A DNA stretch of 64,000 nt from JAAYYM01 sp964631375 (lineage in GTDB: Bacteria > Bacillota > Clostridia > Lachnospirales > Lachnospiraceae), in assembly GCA_964631375.1 (NCBI GenBank), contig CAZVYQ010000004.1:28921-92920 (forward strand), read 5' to 3'. The translations under genes and the position numbers were made by a program. Below the pieces are notes generated by a model. The model made no database searches, had not been told where the DNA came from, and worked only from the letters and a program-made list of their open reading frames with translations. Positions 15,554-24,204 of this stretch are shown here, piece after piece (within the stretch, counting starts at the first letter, position 1; every line of letters starts with the position of its first letter).

Positions 15554-16639
15554 ATGAAAATTAAGGATATAATTTTGACAATTTTACTATTGGCTGCAGC
15601 AATGGGATGTTCTTTTTTGTTATTTTGGATGGTTCCGGAGAATATGGCCAATGTTGTGCTGATCTACATACTTGCTCTGATTGTGATTGCACGGTATACA
15701 ACAGGGTACTGGTATGGGATTTTTGCGTCACTTTTCTGTGTCATTTCTATTAATTACTGCTTTACTTATCCTTATTTTGAATTGAATTTTACCCTGACGG
15801 GTTATCCGATTACATTTGTAGAACTCCTTTCTATTTCCTTAATTACAAGTACAACAACCTCTCATATGAAAAAACAGTCTCAGGTATTAGCCGATCGTGA
15901 GCATCAGTTGATGGAGGCACAAAAGGAGAAGATGCGTGCCAATCTTCTGCGTGCCATATCTCATGATCTTCGAACCCCTCTTACAGGGATCATTGGAACG
16001 GCTGCTGCCTGTATGGAGGATGAACAAAGACTTACATCTGAGGAACGCATGGAGATGTTGGGACATATCCGCGAGGATTCTGATTGGCTGTTAAATATGG
16101 TGGATAATCTACTGACAGTTACGCGCATTCAGGATGACGCAACATCTGTTCACAAAAGTGAGGAGATTGTGGAGGAGGTTGTAGGTGAGGCATTGACACG
16201 TTTGAAAAAACGATTTCCTGTTGCTGAAGTAGTGGTTCGGATTCCCGAAGAACCGATTTTGATTCCGATGGATGCAATGCTAATAGAACAGGTTATCATC
16301 AATCTGTTGGAGAATGCCATTGTTCATTCTGAGAGTCGGTCTCCGATAGAATTGATTGTTACAAAAGGAAATCATGAAGTAATCTTTTGCGTCAGGGATT
16401 ATGGAATTGGTATTACAGATCTGGATACGATCTTTGATGGAGTTCCACAGCAGGGAACTACCCCCAGTGCTGACAGTCACCGAGGAATGGGAATCGGACT
16501 GACGATCTGTAGGACAATTGTACTTGCACATGGAGGAAGTATTACAGCAAATAACCATGAAAATGGTGCAGAATTTATTTTTTCATTACCACAGGAGGAA
16601 GGAAGCCATGAATCCATCATTTCAGATACTCATCATTGA
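15554..16639 (+). CDS. KdpD-like sensor histidine kinase (DUF4118 membrane domain)
   Basis: A kinase of about 361 residues. Residues 1-100 hold four closely spaced helices (AMGCSFLLFWMV, VVLIYILALIVIARYTTGYW, ISINYCFTYPYFE) of the DUF4118 type found in KdpD. It lacks the large cytoplasmic KdpD/Usp sensor region. The kinase core has the phospho-acceptor motif SHDLRTPLTG (His137), N box NLLENAIVHSE and G boxes DYGIGI and GMGIGLTICR. The ligand is unknown. No good Shine-Dalgarno sequence is visible for ATG 15554 or an upstream TTG at 15539. A nine-codon ORF from ATG 15528 ends at a TGA overlapping ATG 15554 and might couple translation. The gene overlaps the regulator gene by 32 bases. Confidence 0.85.
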   Translation: MKIKDIILTILLLAAAMGCSFLLFWMVPENMANVVLIYILALIVIARYTTGYWYGIFASLFCVISINYCFTYPYFELNFTLTGYPITFVELLSISLITSTTTSHMKKQSQVLADREHQLMEAQKEKMRANLLRAISHDLRTPLTGIIGTAAACMEDEQRLTSEERMEMLGHIREDSDWLLNMVDNLLTVTRIQDDATSVHKSEEIVEEVVGEALTRLKKRFPVAEVVVRIPEEPILIPMDAMLIEQVIINLLENAIVHSESRSPIELIVTKGNHEVIFCVRDYGIGITDLDTIFDGVPQQGTTPSADSHRGMGIGLTICRTIVLAHGGSITANNHENGAEFIFSLPQEEGSHESIISDTHH

Positions 16640-17309
16640 GGATGAAGAAAATATTTGTGAGTTTATGAAACGAGTATTAACTTCACAAGGCTACAAGGTT
16701 TACATAACATACAACGGAAGGGACGGACTTTCAGCAATTTCATCTACCTGTCCGGATTTGATCATATTGGATCTGGGACTTCCTGATATTGATGGAATCA
16801 GCATCATCGAGAAGGTAAGAGAGTGGAGTAGTAGTCCTATTGTAGTTGTTTCAGCCAGAACGCATGAGAATGACAAGGTATTGGCTCTGGATGCAGGAGC
16901 AGATGACTACATAACGAAGCCATTTGGAACTTCTGAATTGTTAGCACGCATTCGGACATCTCTACGTCATGGTAACCGATTAAATAAAGATTCATCCATA
17001 ACAATTCGACCATATCACGCCAAGGATTTGTTTATTGATTTTGATCGAAGAATTATCACAATTGATCAAAAGCCAATCCATCTGACACCTGTAGAATATA
17101 AGATTGTTACCTACCTTGCCAGAAATTCGGGAAAGGTTCTGACCTATACGTCCATTATGCAGGCGGTATGGGGGCCATATATTGAGGAGGATACGAAGAT
17201 TCTCCGAGTGAACATGGCTAATATAAGAAGAAAACTGGAGCACAATCCGGGGGTTCCCCAATATATTTTTACTGAAATCGGAGTTGGATACCGGATGCTG
17301 GATGGCTAA
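16608..17309 (+). CDS. KdpE-like OmpR-family response regulator
   Basis: A 233-residue response regulator: receiver domain with acidic pair Glu11-Asp12, phosphorylation site Asp55 (LIILDLGLPD) and the ALDAGADDYITKPF motif common in KdpE, then a winged-helix DNA-binding domain (HLTPVEYKIVTYLARNSG, ending GVGYRMLDG). It is the partner of the overlapping kinase gene. The ATG at 16608 follows GGAGGAAGG inside the kinase gene. No kdpFABC genes are in the window. 11-bp direct repeats before the kinase gene and TTAA-type repeats before the next small gene are candidate binding sites. Confidence 0.9.
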   Translation: MNPSFQILIIEDEENICEFMKRVLTSQGYKVYITYNGRDGLSAISSTCPDLIILDLGLPDIDGISIIEKVREWSSSPIVVVSARTHENDKVLALDAGADDYITKPFGTSELLARIRTSLRHGNRLNKDSSITIRPYHAKDLFIDFDRRIITIDQKPIHLTPVEYKIVTYLARNSGKVLTYTSIMQAVWGPYIEEDTKILRVNMANIRRKLEHNPGVPQYIFTEIGVGYRMLDG

Positions 17310-17331
17310 ATCATAGAGCGAACCAGAGTTG

Positions 17332-17391
17332 TTAAAAACATGTTAAGAAATATCTTAAAATCTTTCTCTTCCCAGGATCTACTGCTAAAAT
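17332..17391 (+). promoter_or_regulatory. TTAA repeat array and extended -10 before a small gene
   Basis: GTTAAAAACAT (17331), GTTAAGAAATAT (17342) and CTTAAAATC (17354) repeat a TTAA core with 11 and 12 bp spacing, like the last unit of the array at 15469-15512. An extended -10 (TGC TAAAAT, 17383-17391) follows at the distance expected if the repeats take the place of a -35 element. The 47-residue gene starts at 17430. Confidence 0.45.
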
Positions 17392-17429
17392 GCACATGAA
17401 TGATGCATAAGCTTAAGGAGGTAAGAGGG

Positions 17430-17573
17430 ATGAATATCGGAGTTCTGATCATTGCAATTGTAGGCGGGGCAGTAGGAGCACTTTCAACATTGTATCTGGT
17501 TGTCAGCTTTCCGGCGGTGCTGATCTGGAAGATCTACCGCAGAGTTCGTTTTGGAATATCAATAACAGGTTGA
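17430..17573 (+). CDS. 47-residue membrane protein
   Basis: A small gene with a strong AAGGAGGTAAGAGGG leader before ATG 17430. The product begins MNIGVLIIAIVGGAVGALS, has one long or two short hydrophobic segments (about residues 3-34, interrupted by SFP) and a basic tail KIYRRVRFG. It lies 120 bp after the response-regulator gene, behind TTAA repeats and an extended -10 box, and ends at a clear terminator, so it may be an independently transcribed target of the two-component system. Family unknown. Confidence 0.7.
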   Translation: MNIGVLIIAIVGGAVGALSTLYLVVSFPAVLIWKIYRRVRFGISITG

Positions 17574-17582
17574 GTGTAACAG

Positions 17583-17608
17583 CCGGGTGGAAAACCACCC
17601 GGTTTTTT
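17583..17608 (+). terminator. Rho-independent terminator
   Basis: CCGGGTGG (17583-17590) pairs with CCACCCGG (17595-17602) around an AAAA loop, followed by TTTTTT. Confidence 0.92.
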
Positions 17609-17678
17609 AATGCCTATGACCAATTATAGACATCAAAATATTTTTTGAATCACAGACGAAAATTTAGTTAAATTTAGA

Positions 17679-17707
17679 TGGCATAATGAAAACAATTCTG
17701 CTATAAT
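17679..17707 (+). promoter_or_regulatory. Extended -10 promoter before the cysteine synthase gene
   Basis: A perfect TATAAT (17702-17707) preceded by TGC; the -35 position holds a weak TGGCAT (17679-17684). It lies 38 bp upstream of the start codon. Confidence 0.6.
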
Positions 17708-17744
17708 CATTTAGATATATGCCTAGAAGGATTGGAGAAATAAA

Positions 17745-18674
17745 ATGGTCTACAATGATGTACTAGAGGCAATCGGTCATACGCCGATCATTCGGCTCAA
17801 TAAAATGACAGAACCGGGTTCGGCTGAAATCCTGGTGAAGTACGAAGGACTCAACGTAGGAGGCTCTATTAAAACCAGAACTGCTTATAATATGTTGAAG
17901 CAGGCTGAAAAGCAGGGCTTAATTCATGAAAACACAATTATTGTTGAGCCAACCAGCGGTAATCAGGGCATCGGTCTTGCACTTGTCGGTGCAGTCAGAG
18001 GCTATCAAGTTCGTATCATTATGCCGGACTCCGTTAGTGAGGAGAGAACCAAATTGGTGGAGGCATATGGTGCCGAGGTGATCAGAATCCATGATGCCGG
18101 AGATATCGGAGCATGCATTGAAGAATGTCTCCAGACTGCTCTTCGCATGGAGCGTGAGGATCCAAATGTATTTGTTCCACAACAGTTCACCAATCCCAAC
18201 AACCCGAAGGTTCATAAATATCATACAGGAGTGGAGATTCTTGAACAGGTCGAGGGTCCGATTGACGGATTTTGCTCAGGCGTGGGTACAGGTGGTACGA
18301 TTTCCGGGATCGGAGAGGTATTGAAAAGCCAGAATCCAGATATCAAGATCTGGGCTGTAGAACCTGAAAATGCAGCGATTTTGTCCGGAGGCAGCATCGG
18401 AACACATCTGCAGATGGGAATCGGAGACGGACTCATTCCACAGAATCTCAATACCAAAATATATGAAAACATTTGTATCATTACCGATGAGGAAGCACTC
18501 AACACATCTAAAAGGCTGATGAGAGAAGAAGGCTTGATGTGTGGCATTTCAAGCGGTTCTAATGTGGCAGCTGCTATCAAGATGGCGAGAATGCTTGGGA
18601 AAGGTAAGACAGTTGTAACGATTTTGCCGGATACAGGTGAGAGATATTTCAGCACAGAACTATTTACGAAGTAA
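17745..18674 (+). CDS. cysK: Cysteine synthase family PLP enzyme
   Basis: A 309-residue fold-type II PLP enzyme matching O-acetylserine sulfhydrylase in length and layout: IGHTPIIRLNK at the start, PLP lysine Lys43 in GGSIKTRTA, the phosphate-binding loop GVGTGGTISG and a C-terminal GISSGSNVAAA. It would make cysteine from O-acetylserine and sulfide. Two departures from the usual consensus are visible: SIKTR instead of SVKDR after the lysine, and TSGNQGIGLA instead of TSGNTGIGLA in the substrate loop (residues 70-79). A related beta-replacement activity, such as a cystathionine beta-synthase-like one, is therefore possible. It is followed 50 bases later by carB. Confidence 0.85.
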   Translation: MVYNDVLEAIGHTPIIRLNKMTEPGSAEILVKYEGLNVGGSIKTRTAYNMLKQAEKQGLIHENTIIVEPTSGNQGIGLALVGAVRGYQVRIIMPDSVSEERTKLVEAYGAEVIRIHDAGDIGACIEECLQTALRMEREDPNVFVPQQFTNPNNPKVHKYHTGVEILEQVEGPIDGFCSGVGTGGTISGIGEVLKSQNPDIKIWAVEPENAAILSGGSIGTHLQMGIGDGLIPQNLNTKIYENICIITDEEALNTSKRLMREEGLMCGISSGSNVAAAIKMARMLGKGKTVVTILPDTGERYFSTELFTK

Positions 18675-18724
18675 TCATTAACCGGTGAGCGGGAAAGATT
18701 CAAATACGAAGGGAGAATATAGAA

Positions 18725-21700
18725 ATGAAAAAAAGAGACGACATCCACAAAATCCTGATCATAGGCTCGGGTCCGATCATCATCGGGCAGGCTTGTGAGT
18801 TTGATTATTCAGGAACACAGGCGTGCAAGGCATTACGCAAACTCGGTTATGAAATCGTGCTTGTTAATTCCAACCCCGCAACGATCATGACAGACCCCGA
18901 TACGGCTGATGTGACCTACATTGAGCCATTGAATGTTGACAGATTAGAGCAGATCATTGCAAAGGAAAGACCGGATGGTTTATTGCCGAATTTGGGCGGA
19001 CAGTCAGGTCTTAATCTTTGCTCTGAACTAGCCAAGGCGGGTATACTTGATAAGTATAATGTTCAGGTCATCGGTGTTCAGGTAGATGCAATTGAACGTG
19101 GCGAGGATAGAATCGAGTTCAAGAAGACTATGAGTTCGCTCGGTATTGAAATGGCAAGAAGTGAGGTTGCTTATTCAGTGGATGAGGCTCTGGCAATTGC
19201 AGAAAAGCTCGGATATCCGGTGGTTCTGCGTCCTGCCTATACAATGGGCGGTGCCGGTGGCGGTCTCGTATATAATATAGAAGAATTAAAGACGGTCTGT
19301 GAGCGCGGCTTGCAGGCAAGTCTGGTTGGACAGGTTCTGGTTGAGGAATCTGTACTTGGATGGGAAGAACTTGAACTGGAGGTTGTTCGGGATGCCTCAG
19401 GTAATATGATTACAGTATGCTTTATTGAGAACATTGATCCTCTGGGAGTTCATACAGGAGATTCCTTCTGTAGCGCACCGATGCTTACAATTCCTGAGGA
19501 AGCACAGATGGAACTGCAGAGACAGGCATATAAGATTGTAGATGCGATTCAGGTCATTGGCGGAACCAATGTACAGTTTGCACGTAATACAGAAACCGGA
19601 AGAATCATTGTAATAGAGATTAATCCCAGAACTTCACGTTCTTCTGCACTTGCCAGCAAAGCAACAGGCTTCCCGATTGCACTTGTTTCGGCAATGCTTG
19701 CAACGGGTCTTGATCTATCTGATATACCATGTGGTAAGTATGGTACACTGGACAAATATAAACCGGATGGTGACTATATTGTAATCAAGTTTGCACGCTG
19801 GGCATTTGAAAAATTCAAAGGTGCTGAGGATAAGCTTGGAACACAGATGCGAGCAGTCGGCGAAGTAATGAGCATCGGCAAGACCTACAAAGAGGCTTTT
19901 CAGAAGGCAATCAGAAGTCTGGAGACCGGACGATATGGTCTGGGTGTGGAGAAGTTCAAGAGCCTTACTAAGAAGGAGTTGCTAGATCGTTTACATGTTC
20001 CTACCAGTGAGCGTCAGTTTATTATGTATGAGGCACTACGTAAGGGTGCTACGGTTGAGGAATTATATGATCTGACCAAAATCAAACCATATTTCATCGA
20101 ACAGATGGAAGAGCTGGTATTAGAGGAAGAAGCACTGAAACTCCATGAAGGTGAGGTGCCTCCGACAGATGTACTTCGTTCAGCCAAGAAAAACGGTTTC
20201 TCTGACAGATATTTAAGTGGACTTTTAAAGATTTCCGAGGAGAAGATCAGAAATGCAAGGATCGCGGCCGGTATCACAGAGGCATGGGAGGGTGTACACG
20301 TCAGCGGAACCGAAGATAGTGCATATTACTATTCCTCCTATAATATGAAGGATGAAAGCAAGGTGAATACAGATAAGCCTAAGATCATGATTCTGGGTGG
20401 CGGACCAAACAGAATCGGTCAGGGTATCGAATTTGACTATTGCTGTGTACATGCCGCCATGGCACTCAAGAAGCTTGGTTTTGAGACGATCATAGTAAAC
20501 TGTAATCCTGAGACGGTATCGACGGATTATGATACCTCAGACAAATTATACTTTGAGCCTTTGACACTTGAGGATGTACTCAGTATCCATGACAAAGAGA
20601 AACCGGTTGGAGTGATTGCACAGTTTGGTGGTCAGACACCACTCAATCTGGCAGCTGATCTGAAAAAGTATGGTGTCAATATTTTGGGAACCACTCCGGA
20701 AACCATTGATCTGGCAGAGGACAGAGATCTGTTCCGTGCTATGATGGACAAGCTTGGCATCCCGATGCCGGAATCAGGAATGGCAGTGAATGTGGATGAA
20801 GCACTTGCAATTGCAGCAAGGATTGGCTATCCTGTAATGGTTCGTCCATCCTATGTACTCGGTGGACGCGGCATGGAGGTTGTTCATGATGATGATGCAC
20901 TACGTGTCTATATGGCAGCAGCAGTTGGTGTCACACCGGACAGACCGATTCTGATTGACCGTTTTCTGCATAACGCTCTGGAATGTGAGGCAGATGCCAT
21001 CAGTGATGGAACGGATGCATATGTTCCTGCTGTTATGGAGCATATCGAGCTTGCAGGTATTCATTCGGGAGATTCAGCCTGTGTGATTCCTTCCATCAAT
21101 ATATCAGATGAAAATGTTAAGATTATAAAAGAATATACGATGAAAATCGCAAAGGAAATGAATGTACGCGGTCTGATGAATATGCAGTATGCAATCGAGG
21201 ATGGAAAGGTGTATGTATTGGAAGCAAATCCAAGAGCTTCTCGTACTGTGCCTCTTGTATCCAAGGTATGTAACATCAGAATGGTTCCACTTGCAACAGA
21301 GATCATCACCTCAGAACTGACAGGTAGAAAATCACCGGTATCAGATCTGAAGGAGAAGAAATTCTCTCACTACGGAGTCAAGGAAGCAGTCTTCCCATTT
21401 AATATGTTCCAGGAGGTAGATCCGCTACTCGGACCGGAGATGCGTTCCACGGGAGAGGTTCTCGGAATGGCAGAGGACTTCGGTACAGCATACTTTAAGG
21501 CACAGGAAGCAACACAGACAAAATTGCCGTTAAAGGGCACCGTGCTGATCAGCGTCAATGACCGTGATAAGGAAGAATTGGTTGAGGTCGCAAGAGGCTT
21601 CCATGAATGTGGATTCAAGATCATTGCAACAAGAGGAACCGCAGATCTGATCAATGCAAACGGCATTCCGGCAACCAAGGTGTTCAAACTGCAGCAGGGC

Positions 21701-21937
21701 AGACCCAATATTTTAGATGCAATTACCAATAATGAGGTTGACATTGTGATCAATACGCCGGATGATAAGAAGGGAGCCATGGATGACAGCTACATTCGTA
21801 AGGGAGTCATCAAAGGTCGCATTCCATATGTGACCACAATGGCAGCAGCCAAAGCATCCATCCAGGGCATCAAGGCAATGCAAAAGTCATTAGGGGATGT
21901 GAAGTCGTTACAGAAATTTCATAGCGGGATAAAATAG
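18725..21937 (+). CDS. carB: Carbamoyl-phosphate synthase large subunit
   Basis: A full-length 1070-residue CarB. Both homologous halves are present: the first starts KILIIGSGPIIIGQACEFDY with ATP-grasp PVVLRPAYTMGGAGGG, the second starts near residue 553 (KIMILGGGPNRIGQGIEFDY) with PVMVRPSYVLGGRGMEV. A C-terminal MGS-like regulatory domain starts near residue 935 (LKGTVLISVNDRDKEEL, later IVINTPDDKKGAMDD). It makes carbamoyl phosphate from bicarbonate, ATP and glutamine-derived ammonia for pyrimidine and arginine synthesis. The small subunit gene carA is not adjacent; the upstream neighbour is the cysteine synthase-like gene. GGGAGAA precedes ATG 18725. Confidence 0.97.
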   Translation: MKKRDDIHKILIIGSGPIIIGQACEFDYSGTQACKALRKLGYEIVLVNSNPATIMTDPDTADVTYIEPLNVDRLEQIIAKERPDGLLPNLGGQSGLNLCSELAKAGILDKYNVQVIGVQVDAIERGEDRIEFKKTMSSLGIEMARSEVAYSVDEALAIAEKLGYPVVLRPAYTMGGAGGGLVYNIEELKTVCERGLQASLVGQVLVEESVLGWEELELEVVRDASGNMITVCFIENIDPLGVHTGDSFCSAPMLTIPEEAQMELQRQAYKIVDAIQVIGGTNVQFARNTETGRIIVIEINPRTSRSSALASKATGFPIALVSAMLATGLDLSDIPCGKYGTLDKYKPDGDYIVIKFARWAFEKFKGAEDKLGTQMRAVGEVMSIGKTYKEAFQKAIRSLETGRYGLGVEKFKSLTKKELLDRLHVPTSERQFIMYEALRKGATVEELYDLTKIKPYFIEQMEELVLEEEALKLHEGEVPPTDVLRSAKKNGFSDRYLSGLLKISEEKIRNARIAAGITEAWEGVHVSGTEDSAYYYSSYNMKDESKVNTDKPKIMILGGGPNRIGQGIEFDYCCVHAAMALKKLGFETIIVNCNPETVSTDYDTSDKLYFEPLTLEDVLSIHDKEKPVGVIAQFGGQTPLNLAADLKKYGVNILGTTPETIDLAEDRDLFRAMMDKLGIPMPESGMAVNVDEALAIAARIGYPVMVRPSYVLGGRGMEVVHDDDALRVYMAAAVGVTPDRPILIDRFLHNALECEADAISDGTDAYVPAVMEHIELAGIHSGDSACVIPSINISDENVKIIKEYTMKIAKEMNVRGLMNMQYAIEDGKVYVLEANPRASRTVPLVSKVCNIRMVPLATEIITSELTGRKSPVSDLKEKKFSHYGVKEAVFPFNMFQEVDPLLGPEMRSTGEVLGMAEDFGTAYFKAQEATQTKLPLKGTVLISVNDRDKEELVEVARGFHECGFKIIATRGTADLINANGIPATKVFKLQQGRPNILDAITNNEVDIVINTPDDKKGAMDDSYIRKGVIKGRIPYVTTMAAAKASIQGIKAMQKSLGDVKSLQKFHSGIK

Positions 21938-21961
21938 CACCAATATTCAGGAGGAATCGTC

Positions 21962-23248
21962 ATGTTAGACATGAAATTTGTCAGAGAAAACCCTGACATT
22001 GTAAAGGAAAATATCAAGAAGAAATTCCAGGATGCCAAGCTTCCCATGGTGGATGAAGTCATTGATCTGGATGCTAAGAGTCGAGCTGCAAAGCAGGAGG
22101 CAGATGATCTGCGTGCAAAGCGTAATCAATTGTCCAAGCAGATCGGTGCATTGATGGCACAGGGCAAGAAGGAAGAAGCAGAGGAAATCAAACGTCAGGT
22201 AACCGCCAATGCTGCAAGACTGGCAGAGCTTGAAGCACAGGAGGCACAGCTGCAGGAGCAGGTCACCAAGATTATGATGACTCTCCCGAATATCATTGAT
22301 CCAAGTGTTCCGATTGGTAAGGATGACAGTGAAAATGTTGAGGTCACCAAGTATGGCGAGCCGGTAGTTCCTGATTTTGAGATTCCGTATCATACAGAGA
22401 TTATGGAGCGTTTTGACGGAATTGATATTGACGCAGCCGGAAAAGTAGCAGGTAATGGATTTTACTATTTAATGGGCAACATTGCCAGATTACATTCCGC
22501 AGTGATTTCCTATGCAAGAGATTTCATGATTGACAGAGGCTTCACCTACTGTGTGCCTCCTTTTATGATCAGAAGTAATGTTGTAACAGGCGTTATGAGC
22601 TTTGCAGAGATGGATGCCATGATGTACAAGATCGAGGGAGAGGATCTCTACCTGATCGGAACCAGTGAGCATTCCATGATTGGCAAATTTATTGATACGA
22701 TTTTACCGGAGGAAACACTTCCGAGAACCTTGACAAGCTATTCACCCTGCTTCAGAAAAGAAAAGGGCGCACATGGTATCGAGGAACGTGGAGTATACAG
22801 AATCCATCAGTTTGAGAAGCAGGAGATGATCGTAGTCTGCAAGCCTGAGGAAAGCCCTATGTGGTTTGACAAGCTGTGGCAGAATACAGTTGATCTGTTC
22901 CGTTCCATGGATATTCCTGTGAGAACGTTGGAGTGCTGTTCGGGAGATCTGGCAGATCTGAAGGTGAAATCCTTTGATGTGGAGGCTTGGTCGCCAAGAC
23001 AGAAGAAGTATTTTGAGGTTGGCAGTTGCTCCAATCTCGGAGATGCACAGGCACGCCGCCTGAAGATTCGTGTCAACGGTGAAGACGGTAAATATTTTGC
23101 ACACACACTGAACAATACCGTTGTAGCGCCACCGCGTATGTTGATTGCGTTTTTAGAGAACAATCTGAATGTGGATGGAAGTATTAATATTCCTGAGGTA
23201 CTCAGACCATATATGGGGAATCAGGAGAAGCTGGTTCCACTGCATTGA
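21962..23248 (+). CDS. serS: Seryl-tRNA synthetase
   Basis: A 428-residue class II aminoacyl-tRNA synthetase that charges tRNA-Ser. The N-terminal coiled-coil arm is plain (KSRAAKQEADDLRAKRNQL to ELEAQEAQLQEQVTKIM). The catalytic domain shows motif 2 SPCFRKEKGAHG with HQFEKQEM, and motif 3 near the C-terminus (NTVVAPPRMLIAFLEN). Length is normal. It lies 24 bases after carB with a GGAGGAA ribosome site and ends the cysK-carB-serS unit before a strong terminator. Confidence 0.97.
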   Translation: MLDMKFVRENPDIVKENIKKKFQDAKLPMVDEVIDLDAKSRAAKQEADDLRAKRNQLSKQIGALMAQGKKEEAEEIKRQVTANAARLAELEAQEAQLQEQVTKIMMTLPNIIDPSVPIGKDDSENVEVTKYGEPVVPDFEIPYHTEIMERFDGIDIDAAGKVAGNGFYYLMGNIARLHSAVISYARDFMIDRGFTYCVPPFMIRSNVVTGVMSFAEMDAMMYKIEGEDLYLIGTSEHSMIGKFIDTILPEETLPRTLTSYSPCFRKEKGAHGIEERGVYRIHQFEKQEMIVVCKPEESPMWFDKLWQNTVDLFRSMDIPVRTLECCSGDLADLKVKSFDVEAWSPRQKKYFEVGSCSNLGDAQARRLKIRVNGEDGKYFAHTLNNTVVAPPRMLIAFLENNLNVDGSINIPEVLRPYMGNQEKLVPLH

Positions 23249-23320
23249 GAAATGTTAATTAATGGACAGAACGTGGATTCGCATATGTAGTTTGCTCTGT
23301 CCTCATCAGTTATAAATAAG

Positions 23321-23349
23321 AAAACATGGAAGATTGCCTTCCATGTTTT
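23321..23349 (+). terminator. Terminator after serS
   Basis: A perfect 12-bp stem, AAAACATGGAAG (23321-23332) with CTTCCATGTTTT (23338-23349), loop ATTGC, and a T-rich tail. Confidence 0.85.
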
Positions 23350-23366
23350 CTTGTGTCTTCTGTATC

Positions 23367-23389
23367 AAAAAACCCCTCTGTAAGAGGGG
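23367..23389 (-). terminator. Terminator of the phospholipase-like gene
   Basis: On the minus strand CCCCTCT pairs with AGAGGGG (plus coordinates 23373-23379 and 23383-23389) and is followed by six T residues. Confidence 0.85.
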
Positions 23390-23402
23390 CGTGATGTTTG
23401 GG

Positions 23403-23999
23403 CTAGTTTACTGCATATGAAAAAGCATACAACTTTGATTTCTGGATATTTAAGAGATTGAGAATGGCCTCGGCTACTTGACGACAAATTCGGACGATGT
23501 ATGCACAATCTTCTTCGACATTACGTTTCATAGTCAGATACTCTCGGTGTGCTCTTTCAATAAATTTAAATAATGCTTCACAGGTAGTGCAATTAATCGG
23601 TTCGGTGGGGATTTTTCCAGCCTCACCACTTCGGATATAAGAACGGAGAGAAAACTTCAATTCTTTTTCGTAGGCACAATGATCCTTGAGATTGCCATCG
23701 TAGGTGGTATTATGTGGAAAGGTAAAGTAATCTGCCATATAATGAAGAACCTGACCGAGGTCAATCGCATACTTACGTTCACTTAATTCCTTTGGATTAT
23801 ATCCTGTGGTCATATCTCTGATCTTATCTTCGATCATGGAAAAGGTTCCTGTAAATTCATGCTTGGTGGTTAAAAAAGATGGCTTGCAGTCCGGCAGGAT
23901 GGAACCAAGACAAAATGCCTTGCGATGTCTGGATAAGGTACTTGCATCCAATGAATCAGCGAGATACATAGCTAATGAAATATGAGATTTCTTTCTCAA
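23403..23999 (-). CDS. Zinc-dependent phospholipase C-like protein
   Basis: A 198-residue protein resembling the zinc-dependent phospholipase C family. The pattern FCLGSILPDCKPSF followed by IDLGQVLHYMADYFTFPHN gives the Asp/His metal-binding arrangement of these proteins. It has no clear signal peptide and is short, so it may be an intracellular hydrolase of unknown substrate. The start codon is TTG at 23999, preceded by AGAGGAAA at a good distance; I see no ATG with a comparable ribosome site. The gene converges on serS and diverges from the ECF sigma gene. Confidence 0.65.
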   Translation of the reverse strand: MRKKSHISLAMYLADSLDASTLSRHRKAFCLGSILPDCKPSFLTTKHEFTGTFSMIEDKIRDMTTGYNPKELSERKYAIDLGQVLHYMADYFTFPHNTTYDGNLKDHCAYEKELKFSLRSYIRSGEAGKIPTEPINCTTCEALFKFIERAHREYLTMKRNVEEDCAYIVRICRQVAEAILNLLNIQKSKLYAFSYAVN

Positions 24000-24152
24000 A
24001 ATGGTTTCCTCTATTCTTGAAATGGCATTCTATTGATATCGTTAAAATACACTCCATGGAACACTATAATATGAAAAACATAAAAAGTCCAGTGAATATT
24101 TTGTGACGAATGTGTGAATTTTTATGTGACTAAAGTACCATAAATTTCTTTT

Positions 24153-24180
24153 TGTAACAAAAAGTGTTATGATTCGTTTC
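24153..24180 (+). promoter_or_regulatory. ECF-type promoter of the sigma/anti-sigma operon
   Basis: TGTAAC (24153-24158), a 16-bp spacer and CGTTTC (24175-24180) match the TGAAAC-N16-CGTATA pattern of group IV sigma factors. The expected transcript start (about 24187) falls at the Shine-Dalgarno sequence of the sigma gene, so autoregulation with a very short leader is likely. Confidence 0.65.
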
Positions 24181-24204
24181 ATAGACAGAGGAGGTGAACA
24201 GAAC

